Below are positions 34,968 to 46,543 of a DNA stretch of 64,000 bases, piece after piece; within the stretch, counting starts at the first letter, position 1, and every line of letters begins with the position of its first letter. Made by a program: the position numbers and the translations under genes. This stretch comes from Rotaria sordida. Lineage: Eukaryota; Rotifera; Eurotatoria; Philodinida; Philodinidae. The notes beneath the pieces were generated by a model. The model made no database searches and was not told the DNA's origin. It saw only the letters and a program-made list of their open reading frames with translations. The stretch is from NCBI GenBank assembly GCA_905250125.1, contig CAJNOL010000338.1, positions 1 through 64,000 of the forward strand. Direction: 5' to 3'.

Positions 34968-37110
34968 ACTATTTTTGTATTATTATGGTTAATTAAAGTT
35001 TGAATTAACATAGTTTTTTTTATTATTTTTCGAACGTTTTATCTACAATACATTAATAACTAGTCCATTTTCTAATCAAGATTCAATAAGCATATGACGT
35101 CTATTTTTTTTTAAAAGTCATTATTATTGATTCAACACTTGAATAAATTTGATTTTATTTGTTTTATTCAAATTGATCAAATTATTGAAAACAATACAAT
35201 TTGTATGACTTCTACTTTATCATGAAAAATTCAGAATAGTAAATTACGTCAATCAACGAATAAATTTACTTGATGAGATTCCATTTGATTTTAATATTGT
35301 TCAATCATACATATTGACTCACATTTTCTTAAGTTCATCATCAAATCTAACTGTTGAATATTCTCAATGGATAAGCAATAATTTGAGCAAGATTTAATAT
35401 TAAATCGAGTCCTAGTATTCGTATAATTCTACTAAATAATCAAAACTAAAACGATAAATACCTTAATCACTGAGTTGATAGGAAAAAAAAAAGCAACAAC
35501 AAAGATTCATCGATATGATGATTATTTGATTAGATCACACATTCACAAGTCTCTGTTATTGACTACAGAAGAAGAAAAACAAGGTTGACAAGACATTGTT
35601 CTCGCAAAACAAAATATAATAGATAATAAACCTGTATACGATTGCATAAAAATACATAGACTATTTATGGAACAAGAGAACAGAAATGTTTTTGAAAATA
35701 TCAACTAGAAATGAATCGTTCAGAATTATCTCCATATTCTCAATTTAAATAAAATGTAATATAAAAGAAAATGATTCATCTCGATTAATAATCGAATTCA
35801 TTATTAATTTTATTATAACAAGGAAATTTATCAAATATATATTTTATTGATCAATTGATATTGTTTCAAAATATCTGGAGATTGTCTTTGTATCTGAATA
35901 TTATCAGTATGTAAATAAAATAAATCATATTGATAGATTGAACACGTTTCTGAATATGAATGAATCAATGATAAATACATTGAAATTACTTTTCGTTCTA
36001 GTTCAATAAAAAGCACTTAAATCATTAAGTTGAAAATTTTCATCACTAATTATAGTTAATAGAAGAATGATTGAATTGTTTTACGTGTGATGAATTGAAT
36101 TCACTGAATCACAAGATAATGAAAATGCATTTGATGAACAACAAGAATGATTCTGTACAATAAGAATTATATACTGAAGCTGTTAAATATAAAGAAAAAG
36201 ATATAAAATCTTAATTGGCTCAGTGAAGTAAAAAAGAAAAATAAAGTACAAGCATTTTTTGTACAATAGAAAAATTCAACGAAATTTGTAAGACTTATCG
36301 TTCAGCGTTAATAGTAATTTTACGGACTCGAAAGTTCTAAATTTATTTTCTGCGATAATTATGCGTAAAACGTTATAATTAATGCCGAATAGTAAACTAT
36401 ATAGATATCGACAACTGCTTATTGAAAAAAACTGTATGCCTTGTTAAGTTTGTCTTTCAATGTTTTCAATTGCTTTTATAAAACATCATTATCAGGTCAT
36501 ATTTAATATGGATCTTTCTGTGTTTTGATACATTGGTTTAAAGTTATAAGTAATCATAAGAATTATTGTCCATGTTGATGTGTGAGAATTTAAGTTATAA
36601 TACTAGATGACATATATAATTAATAGTATATTAAATTACTAAGATTGATCTCCATTAATAGAATCAAGACATCGCGTCATAAACACACTGGTAGATTTTG
36701 ATAGAAATTTTAGAAAAAGTTTCATCTGAATTCTTTATAAAGTCTAAATTATTTGGCAATTCATTTATATCATCAGCTACATTTTAGGTAAAGTACGAAA
36801 CAAAAAATCATTATTTTGTCTAAATTGATTGAATACATGAGATTTTATTTACTTACTAGAAATCTTGAAATAGAATGGTTTATCATATTTCGTAATGAAA
36901 CATTTGACATTAATTGCTTTCTTGTACTTTTTATTATTATTGATATTTCCGAAGGTATAATACTCATTGACACATTATGTATGGAAGTAGAAAATGTATC
37001 CTGGTCAAATTTTAATTGATTTATATTTGTTGATGATCTCGTTAGTTATAAATAGATATGTGTTCATGTTGCTTATTATCTATATTCATTGAAATAATAT
37101 CAGTTGATTT
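34968..37110. other. Intergenic with decayed coding-like stretches
   Basis: The plus strand from about 35240 to 36260 gives open runs with gene-like codon use, broken by stops. Examples are INLLDEIPFDFNIVQSYILT near 35250-35310 and NIIDNKPVYDCIKIHRLFME near 35615-35680. No splice signals were seen that would rescue them, and I recognise no family. They may be a decayed gene of unknown kind. The remainder is plain AT-rich DNA. Confidence 0.3.
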
Positions 37111-38886
37111 CAGGGACGGCGGAACGTTTCAAAATCAAGTGAGGCTCATTGGATGTTTTTTCGTTATTCTAAGCAAACTTACATATTACCCTAACATATA
37201 ACTAAACGAAGTTTCGGATGTTATTACTGTTTCAGACTATTTAAGATCTGTTGTAGTTCTAAAGAGTACTGCGCTATTTTGTTGGTTTTTAATGAAAGAA
37301 CTTTTAAGTTTTTACAAAACTACAGAAGTTTCAAAAAGTAGAAGAATCATTTATTTCATACTCAAATTAGAACATCAATTCAGGAAAAAGCTTATCTTTT
37401 CTTAATCGACAATGTGAACATTGTTGCTATTTGAGCTCGATCAGTTTGATCAAATTTGTCATTATAAATATGTAACGGTAAATAAATTCATAACTCTTAG
37501 TTAAGAGACTCGTATGTAATACCGGCTTGACTTTTATACAGACTATAACTTTTACAATCTTCTATCTTTCTTATGTCACAGAATATTTTCTTTGCCCATT
37601 ATGCTTTTAGTATTACATCATAATTACATAGTGTCACTGTATATATGTATCGAGTGGAAAACAAAGAATTTTGGATACAAGTGTCTATAAAAATCTGTAG
37701 GTTCTCTATATCTCAAACCTCTGAAAGATATGTAAAACCAAATGAAATCCCGTTAGTCCGAGTAGAATTCTAAAACAAATTCTGCCCCTGAAAGTTTCTA
37801 TTACTGTTGATGTTCTAGTATTATAAAAGACCAGATGCTAAATTTTATTAGATCTATTTTATGAGATGAAACCACCGAGATAATGCGAGCAATTCCAGAA
37901 AAATTTCGACAATTTCACTCAATTTCCCTAGAATTAAATTTCATGGTGTTGGTTCAAGCCCAACACAATTCGCTATTTTGCTTTGGGTTTTATACCCAAC
38001 TCGAAGTTTTTACGAGCAAACTCAAATTTTTTGTCATCATTGCAAAAAATTCTATAACCAAAGCGTTAAGTCGCAGTTGATTTATAGAAGCTCGAAACGT
38101 ATTTTTCAATCGATTTGATCGTTTTAAATACTTATTACACAGTTACTGTAAAGGGTGAAAATGTCTAATCATTTGTTTTTTGCTGTAAAATATTTAAGAA
38201 CCAATCTAGCAAATCGGTTCGGTGACATTTGATGGTTATAACGTCAAATGTGCACATTGATATTTTACTCGAAAGAAAATATTTTTTTCTGATAAAATCT
38301 GCATTATCATGAAACAATATTTTGAACCTAATGGATGCTACTGCAATATTTTACCATCCAAGTGGATTCATGATGATAAATTTGTTCATAAGATACGAGA
38401 GATAGAAATCCAGACGAGCCTAAATATCAATTGTTTCATAATTAATTATATTTATTTAATATTTTTGTCATAGTTTTAATTTTTAGAGCAATATTTTCAC
38501 TCAACAAAATGGAGTGTATGATTATATCATAAACGAAAAGACAGATGCTCAGATACAGATGCATTGTGTTCGAAGCACACCATTTTATGATCGATGTATT
38601 TTACATACAACTTTATGTGAATAAAATAAAAGATACCATTGAAAATTATGACGACAGATATTGAACTTTGTTATCATCTCAATTTTTCAGTTGTCTTGAT
38701 CTCAATAGATAGATAAAGATCTAAAAATTTTGACTTTCTGCACTACAATAAGTTTCGCTCATCAAAAGAACACCAGATTCGAATGCAACTATACCTTAGA
38801 TCCGTAATTCAGATGAGGCTGAGCCTACAGGATTCGAATTTAGGTGAGGCTCAAGCCTCATCTAGCCTGTACGTTCCACCGCCTAT
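37111..38886. mobile_element. Possible decayed hAT-like DNA transposon (ends only)
   Basis: The left end at 37111 reads CAGGGACGGCGGAACGT and the right end, inverted from 38886, reads TATAGGCGGTGGAACGTACA. Both then reach a TGAGGCT motif within 35 bp. CAGGG(N)CGG ends are usual for hAT elements. The right end also holds a short palindrome, TGAGGCTCAAGCCTCA. No 8-bp target duplication is evident and no transposase domain could be read inside, so the family is a guess from the termini. Confidence 0.35.
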
Positions 38887-39609
38887 AGTTCTAGCTACGG
38901 ACAAGGCGACCAATAATGCCATCAAAACCTATACCCTCACTCATACCGACAGCCTCAGTCTATTCAATTATCTTTGCTGTCTCTTGGAAAAATAGAAAGC
39001 TCGTCGTCAGCAAACGAAAAAATGAGAGAAAAACAGTGCTATGCATTGTAATTTCTGTTTTACAAAGATTTTTTCAAGAACTCATTTTTCTTTCGTAATA
39101 TGTTAGCACATATGTTGGTTTCTACATCAAAAACCTATTCGATATAATAGATCACAAGAACCATCACGTTCAAAGATTAATAATCGATATTCAATTCATC
39201 AAACATCTTTTTCAACAGTCATATAGAAGTATTTTCTCGTCATCAAAATGCACATGAATTTCCTTCAAAGTCTGGTTGATACTACGACCAACAAGACATT
39301 TACAATCGAAATTTCGTTGATTGGAGACAACAACAGAAAAACTGATCTCCGTCATTTTCAACACCATATACTGATATTCATTTGTCTCATCAGTAAAAAA
39401 AGGTTCACCAAGAAATGATACTTTTCGCAGTCAACAATAGTAGCCAAAATGGCCAACTCTATCATAAAAATAATCATGCATCAAGACATAATCATAATAG
39501 ACAAAAAACATAAAAAAAGATATAAGTGTTAGTACGTATTCTCCTTTATTGGATTCTATATTTCTTCTACAAAAATCAATAACAAATAGAAAAACATTAT
39601 GTCTTTTAT
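38887..39609. other. Intergenic, TOMM7 3' flank
   Basis: No gene seen. Short overlapping frames near 38783-39098 have no recognisable protein content. Confidence 0.4.
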
Positions 39610-39804
39610 TTAACCAATAGGTAATAGATTCATTAATGAAAAGTCCGGTGTACCTGGATCCGGTCCAAGTTTAAAGCCCAAATAAATAACAAACGGAACA
39701 AAACCAAAATAAATTGCATACGGAGTATAACCGAGCACTGATTGAAGACGTCGTTGTATATCATCTGTTGTCTTTTTGCCTGTTCGAGATGATACAGACA
39801 ACAT
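39610..39804 (-). CDS. TOMM7: Mitochondrial import receptor subunit TOM7
   Basis: TOM7 is a tiny tail-anchored subunit that stabilises the TOM translocase in the outer mitochondrial membrane and, in animals, helps hold PINK1 there. This single-exon 64-aa product ends in the family signature. GFVPFVIYLGFKLGPDPGTP corresponds to GFIPLVIYLGFKRGADPGMP in the human protein, and the one membrane helix is included. The N-terminal 30 residues are less conserved and slightly longer than in the 55-aa human protein. The TAA stop overlaps an AATAAA signal (39605-39610, minus strand), so the 3' UTR must be very short. An acceptor-like TATTTTGTAG lies about 13 nt before the ATG. Confidence 0.93.
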   Translation of the reverse strand: MLSVSSRTGKKTTDDIQRRLQSVLGYTPYAIYFGFVPFVIYLGFKLGPDPGTPDFSLMNLLPIG

Positions 39805-41367
39805 TTTTCACTGTAATCTACAAAATACAATCGACTTTGAAAAACCTATAACATTTTATATTTTACTTTTATTAATCATATAAAAGTTGTTTGTTTCTGA
39901 TTTCTTTTTCTTGCTCATCTATGAACTCAAAATCTAAATATCTTTTTTTTTTCCATTATTTATCTACCTAATTGGCATAATTCAAATCATGAAAAATAAA
40001 AATCTAATAAACTCTCATTCTTTTTTGGATTCTCTTGATTTTTATTCCAACAAAAAAAGAAAAAGAAAAAAGAAATAGGTAGTAATAGTTCAGCACAACA
40101 AAAAAAAAGTACGAATTAAAAAACGACAACAATCAATCATGGATCATCAAGCGAGAGACTAAAGAAAAACCAACGAATGTGTGTAATATAAAAAAAAAAA
40201 AAAAAGAAAATAAGACAAGAAGAAAAAAAAGAAGAAGAGAAGTATAAGAAAGGTTCCACAAACATACACACATATAAACGTTTAGTTAATAGAAGAAGAT
40301 CTGCGCGCCAGATTGCCTGTTTTATTTGAAGGTACAAAATATGTAGAGAGCATCTACACCGGAAAGCTGTGCTCTTTCGCAAATGATGTTTCTCTTGTTT
40401 TTTTTTTTTCACGGCCTGAAAACGATGATAATGATGATACAATAAAAAATAAATAAACAAAAAATATAATCGAATATCAAAAGAGCAAAAAAAAGAATAA
40501 AGAAAAAGAATGTGTTGATGACGAACAGGTTAAACAAATGGCAACAACAACCAACAACAATAACAACAACGAGAATGCTGCCCACCAAATAGAAATGACA
40601 AAACAAAAAGCTGAGATGAATCAAGAGCGAGAAAAATCATACAAAATAAAACTTTTGTACAAAATAAATGGAAACACAGAGAAAGAAATAAGAATAAGCA
40701 TAGAACAAACAAACAAACAAACAAAAAAAATCATTAAGTGATTTTTTTTTTTCATAATATTTTTTTCTTCATAGAGAAAACAAAAGCCCAAGGTATCATC
40801 ATTCACCCGGCACACAAGCACAAACAATCATCAAATCTATATGAAATAATCTTTCAGAAAAACGAAAAGCCACCATACACATCATATTCGACTTGTTAGT
40901 CTCAATATATATGTAGAAAGATTGCACAAAACAAAAACAAAAAAACAAAAAACAAAAGAGTAAATATACGCTATGTGTTTTTTTTTAAAGTAATTATCAG
41001 AAAAAGAAAGAAAAAAAGTGTACGAGATCATCCAACAACTTATCCCCCACAATGAAAGAGATGAAATAAAAGACTAACAACATTTATATCCAAAAAATGC
41101 GCTAAGTCTTACGGAAACAAAAACAAAAAGAAAACATAAGCGCAAATGTTCACAAGAAGAAGAAAAGAAAACAAAAAAAAAAAAGGAATTTACACAAAAA
41201 ACAGGAGTAGAAAAATGATGTGATACAACATAGGAAAATAAACAAAGCAAACAGAGAGAGAGAGAGAGAAAGAAAAAACAACAATTATAATAATCAAATA
41301 ACAACATTGACAAAAAAAAAAAATGTGGTTATAGAATTTTAAAGAAAAAAAATTTTTTTTTTTCTAT
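39805..41367. other. TOMM7 upstream side and T-rich CPEB 3' flank
   Basis: On the minus strand this is the region downstream of the CPEB stop. It is extremely T-rich, with many TTTTAT and TTTTTAT words, for example near 40440, 40648 and 41068. Frames reported by simple ORF finding here are poly-Phe/Leu/Ser and not genes. TOMM7's promoter must lie at its left edge. The extent of the CPEB 3' UTR cannot be set. Confidence 0.45.
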
Positions 41368-44300
41368 TTACCAACGAAATGGTAATGTACGTGGACGATC
41401 AGCGCCTTCTTTTACCAATGGTTTATGATATTCACGACCTGCACGTGCATGAATTGATGCCCAACATGTTTCACAATAATATTGTAAACATGTTACATTT
41501 GCACAAAAAAATGGAGCAAATTTTCCACCACAACGTGCACCAGCACATTCATCACATAATTGATCATCGAGAACATATGGTTTAACTTCAACCTAAATAA
41601 ATCATTTTTTTTTTGAATTATCTACATTTTTTCTTTACACAAAATATACTTCCGATAGAAGTTTTAATACTGTGGGATGAAACACTATACAGCAATCGGT
41701 TGCGAATATGCTTTATTTTTTGTATCGTGACAATTTAAAAATTGAAGAGTCGTACGATTTTCATTCAAACGGTATTATACAAAATTTCATATTTATATAT
41801 GATTGATATTTCTGTTTTTTGTGATACGACGTTCCGTTCATTTTCAACTCCAACGGATGAAGCTTATTGTTGCAAAGATAATTTACTTCTACGATATTTT
41901 TTATATGAATGTCGTGGTCTGCTCTTAGGAAATCTGATTTTCGAATTTCGACTTGAAAACTTGTATAGAGACAGACCTCGTTGAGAGTAATTTATTGTGA
42001 AAGAATTCAAAAATCAATTTTTCTGAGACCATAACATTCATTAAAAATATCGTAGAAGTGCAGTATCTCTGTAATAATGAGCTAAGGATGCGAACTCTTT
42101 TCAGGATATTCATAGCTCATTTGAGTTTAGATAATCTCGAGTCAAAAATAATCTAATTCATCCAGCATTTTATTTTATATATTAATCTATACAGTTATTA
42201 TATTGCATCTTCTCTTTCTAGATAACTTCTCAATGATTCAATGTTCAACAAACAATAAATTTTCACTTAGTATGTAAAACAAAAAAAACCAGTGATTAGA
42301 ACGAAAGAAGAAATCTTGCAAAAAAAAAAAAAAAAAGAAAGAAACATACTCGTTTATCAATATCTCCATGTTGTAATTGTACAAAACGAGCTGATATTGC
42401 AGCAATATAACTTTGTTGATTTGAAAAAGCAACACGACCTGCACCTTTTGGATATTTTAATTCCGGATCAGTATCAATACCAGCATAACAAACACCACCA
42501 TATAATCGATCCATAATCATAGCTAATTCAACTAGAAAAATTAAAAAAAAAAAATAATAATAATAATAATAATTAATTAAAATTAAATTACCTGCACGTA
42601 ATGGTCGAGGTACACCACCAACAAATATTGTTTTTCTTGGATCAAGTGGTTGTGAACCATCCATAACAAAATCCGAATCAGCTAAAAGCCATGGTCGTAT
42701 TTGCACAGCTTTATCTTTCATACTTGGACTTGATACACACATATAAAGTTTGGAATCATCAATAACACATTCATCAATTAATTCTTGTACAGAACGTTCA
42801 TATGTAAATATTAAAAAAGCATAACCTTTCGGTGGAAAATAAGATTTGCTTTCTTGTTTATGTGGCCAATCAACAATTAATGGACCAAATCGTTGAAAAT
42901 GTGCTATAATTTCCTCTATTTAAAACAAAATAAATAAAATTAAGAAATAAAATAAATAAATTTTACCTTCATCAATATCCGGTGGTAAACCACCAACAAA
43001 AACTTTACGTGAAAAACGTTCTTCTTTATTCATATCGATTGGTATTGCACGTGGTGAACCAAATAAACCAATTGATGATGATGGACCACCAGCTGATATT
43101 AAACTTTCTGTATCAAGTATACTACCCATACCACTATCATCACTATAAACACGTTTAACTCCATCGGATGAAACATTTCGCATCATATCCATTATTTGTT
43201 GTAATGAACTCATATCATATGCATCATTAGACTTTAAAAAAAAAAGAAAATTTTGTTTTAATATTAAAAAAAAAACAAGTTTTTCTTACATTCATTGATG
43301 GAAAATTTGGTTCCATATCATTTCCATTAATAATATGTGGTGGTGGTGGTGGTGGTGATTGTTTATTTTGTGTTTGTATAAAATTTGTCATAGCAGGTGT
43401 GCGTTGATGTGTATTTGATAATGATGAAACTAATGGTGTTTGAATATTATTATGATTATTATTATATTTATTTTGATTTGTAGTTGATTGAAGAAATGGA
43501 AAAAAATTATTTTGTGATGATGAAATTTTTTTTGTTTGTGATATTGGAAGATTTCCATTACCAAGTATTAATGTTTGATTTAAATTATTATTTATTGTAT
43601 TACTATTACCCATTGGATTTGTTAATGATGGAACAGGACGACGAGATCTAGGAGAATGAAAACAAAAAACAAAAATTATAAAAAATTGTTTTTTTTTTTT
43701 TTTCAAAAAAGAAATTTTACGATGTAGCTGGAAATCCATGTGGAATAGATGTAGTATTCCATGATGGTGATGGTGGTTGTTGTTGTTGTATATGTGGTGG
43801 TGGCATTGATAAAGTTGTTTGTGAACCAATAAGTGGAGATTGACTGTTCCATAACGGAGATGGAATTGCTGTACGTCCATTTATTGGAGGTGCTGTTTGA
43901 GTTGAAGGAATTGAAATACCATTACGAATTGTTTGTGTTGAAAAATTATGTGATGCTGTTATTGGTCTCCTTTGTATTGCCTTAAATAAAAAATTCAAAT
44001 TATAATAAAAAAAATATATATATATATTCGATATTACTTGTTGATAAGAAACTTGTTGTTGTTGTTGTTGTTGTTGTTGCATGGCCATAAGTGGTGGTGG
44101 TGGTGTCGTTTGTGGTGAAAACATTCGACCACTATTGTGTACATCAAATGGATGATCACCGGAGGCACCACTCAATGGATCAATAACATTACTCCATGAT
44201 GAACCTTGATATGTATTTTGAAGATCAGAAAGTACACCGTTATGATAATTCGTTGATGTTAATTTTCCATCATTAAGAATTCCATTAACATTGTTATTTA

Positions 44301-44620
44301 ATTGTTGTTGTTGTTGTTGATGATGATGATGATGATCATTACCATTAACTGTTATTGGTGATGATGATGTTGGAGTTGTTGATGTACTATTGCTTGTATT
44401 AGCATTAAGTATAAGTTTTGAAGTCGAGCTTTCGGTACTCATTGGAGTATACGAATACCAGCCCGATGAGAGGAAAGACCTGAAAATATTTTTGAATAAA
44501 TAATAATAATCAATTTATAATATTTTTTATTGTAGTTAACAAAAAAAAACCAAAAACAAAAGAGTACCTGGTTGAAATCGTCGGTGATGCGGCTGAAGAA
44601 GCCGATACCAACGAATACAT
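41368..44620 (-). CDS. Cytoplasmic polyadenylation element-binding protein, CPEB2/3/4 type
   Basis: CPEB proteins bind U-rich elements in mRNA 3' UTRs and control poly(A) length and translation, notably in oocytes and neurons. The eight exons (44620-44568, 44479-44038, 43980-43721, 43647-43290, 43231-42967, 42915-42592, 42531-42350, 41592-41368) all join in frame to give 702 aa. The N-terminal half is low complexity: a His-Gln run (HHHHHQQQQQQ), a Q9 tract, a P6 run and Asn/Ser stretches. RRM1 starts RKVFVGGLPPDIDE with GYAFLIFTYE as RNP1. RRM2 starts KTIFVGGVPRPL with GRVAFSNQQSY. The C-terminal ZZ-type zinc domain has CDECAGARCGGKFAPFFCAN and the ending KPLVKEGADRPR. The exon carrying ELAMIMDRLYGGVCYAGIDT is virtually identical to the vertebrate CPEB2-4 sequence, which sets the subfamily. 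The poly-Q tract suggests a capacity for assembly, as in Orb2/ApCPEB; this is inference. Confidence 0.95.
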
Positions 44621-46543
44621 TTTAATAAGATATGTGATTGAAAAAAAAAAATGCTGACTCTTTTTTTTTTTTTTTTTAGAAAAAGAAAAAAGGATCACGA
44701 ATAGAAAATCACTTTCATTATCAATATGGCGCGTTATATTAGATTCCTAATGAAGTACTTTCTTCTTCTTCTTCTTTTTTTTTCCTACTTTTACATTACT
44801 AAGAAGGTCACGAATGATTATTTTAAGTTAAGACAAAATCTGACAACAAAGTGAGAAATCATTTCGACCGACATATACGACGACAAATAGTATAGGGAGT
44901 CTTGTGTATATGTATGTATGCACGCTACACAATCAAAAGAGAGTGAAAGAGAGCGATTGAACTACGACGACAACATTGTTTGCACACGCGTCTCGTCGAC
45001 GGGTTTTTTTCTTTTTCTTCCGAGCGTAAGAAAAAAAAAAGAAAGATGGTCTCCTCTATGAATGACAAGAGAATCGAAAGAGAAAATGGTTGTTGAGCCT
45101 GCACATACGACATTGATGACCTAGCCTTATTCACCATATATATAAGGATCGAGTTGCAGAGAAACAGACATACTATTGACGTTGATCATCGTCTTCCTTT
45201 CTTTGTCTCTTTTCTACCCGTTGCTTTTCAATCAGCAACACACGACGATACTTCCTATTTTGTTTGTATGTGCTGTGCTGCGCTTCATTTGATGCCACCA
45301 TCACCGACGTTCTCCACTCTATAGAATGAGTTCCCTCTCTCTCTTCGTGTCATTTAGTTTCTATCTACGCACATAAAATATTCAGCACACAAAAAAAAAA
45401 AAAATAACGGTGATGTAGGCGAACGCACAAAAGTAAAGAGTGAAGAAAAAAAAAACTCAAAATGAGTTATCAGCTGTTAAAGTATAGTAGACATTGTTCT
45501 CTATTTAAATTTATATTGAACGCAACAAATGATGTCACCATCTGTTCAATTCATTTCTTTTACCTATATACACTCCTACTTATATATGCTTTATCTTTAT
45601 ACTTTGAATTTATTGAAAACTAATATTGTAACACGTGTTTCGTCTATATATAAATATTAAGAAGTAAAAATAAAAATGATGTATTCTCATTAATCTATTC
45701 AAATATTTGTAGAGAACAAAAAAACAAAAAAGCAGCTTTTTTTTTTGTATTCAATTAGAAATTTTCTATATAACAAAAACGTTTTGTGATTGACAACTCT
45801 AATTATACTACAACAACTGTTCTTATTAATATATACATAGATTTTTAAAGATATAATGCAAAAATTTCTATTAACTATTTAAACAAATAAAATAAATAAA
45901 AAAAAATCAAAATTTGTAAATTACCTTTAATATTTAAATAGTTTTTTTTTTTTTTTTTAAAAAAAAAAAGTTGACTATAAATATAGACCGTTATCAAATG
46001 AATAAAACAGGCACATTAAAATAAAAAATAATTCAATCTAAAAAACAAAAGAAAAAAAAAACAAAAATCTTCTCTTTATTTATTTTCTTTAGATTAAATT
46101 CATTTTGTTGAAATAAATATCTATTCCCGAAAAAGAAAACAAGAAAGATTCTAAAATTTTCTTTTTTTGTTCGATTATTCTAAAATATTCGACTGTTCAT
46201 TTATATTTATGATACAATTTGAAAAACAAAAAAAAAAAGAAAAACATTCATTCAATTTCCCTGATTCCCAAATATGACTAAATCGTATATAAGATAGAGA
46301 TAAATAAACAAGCACAAGCATATAATCTCACTGTTACACATACAAAATAGAACATATATCACTGAAGCACAGAAAAAAAACAATTATAGCAACAACAAAA
46401 ATCTTTTTTTTTTTTTTTTTTTTTTGTTTTTCCTTTTTACCAACCCGTATTTGTACTACTAATCTACAAAAACAAAAATATTTCTAGTAAAAAAAAAACA
46501 ACAACAACAAGACAATGTATATAGATATATATATATATATATG
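44621..46543. other. Intergenic between CPEB start and TBC gene end
   Basis: No gene seen. The right side is the TBC gene's 3' flank (minus strand). The left side should contain the CPEB promoter. Long A and T homopolymers are frequent, for example near 45395, 45935-45970 and 46404-46425. Confidence 0.45.

Noticed and set aside
35831-36016. 61-codon minus-strand frame after the 5S gene
   Set aside because: No recognisable motif. The opposite strand shows equally broken gene-like runs, so neither strand can be called.
40137-41313. Several overlapping Phe/Leu/Ser-rich frames in the CPEB 3' flank
   Set aside because: These are translations of poly-T/poly-A tracts and not genes.
43227-43880. 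217-codon frame overlapping CPEB exons 3 and 4
   Set aside because: It only partly follows the true frame, reading through introns. The real exons end at canonical GT-AG sites and give CPEB.
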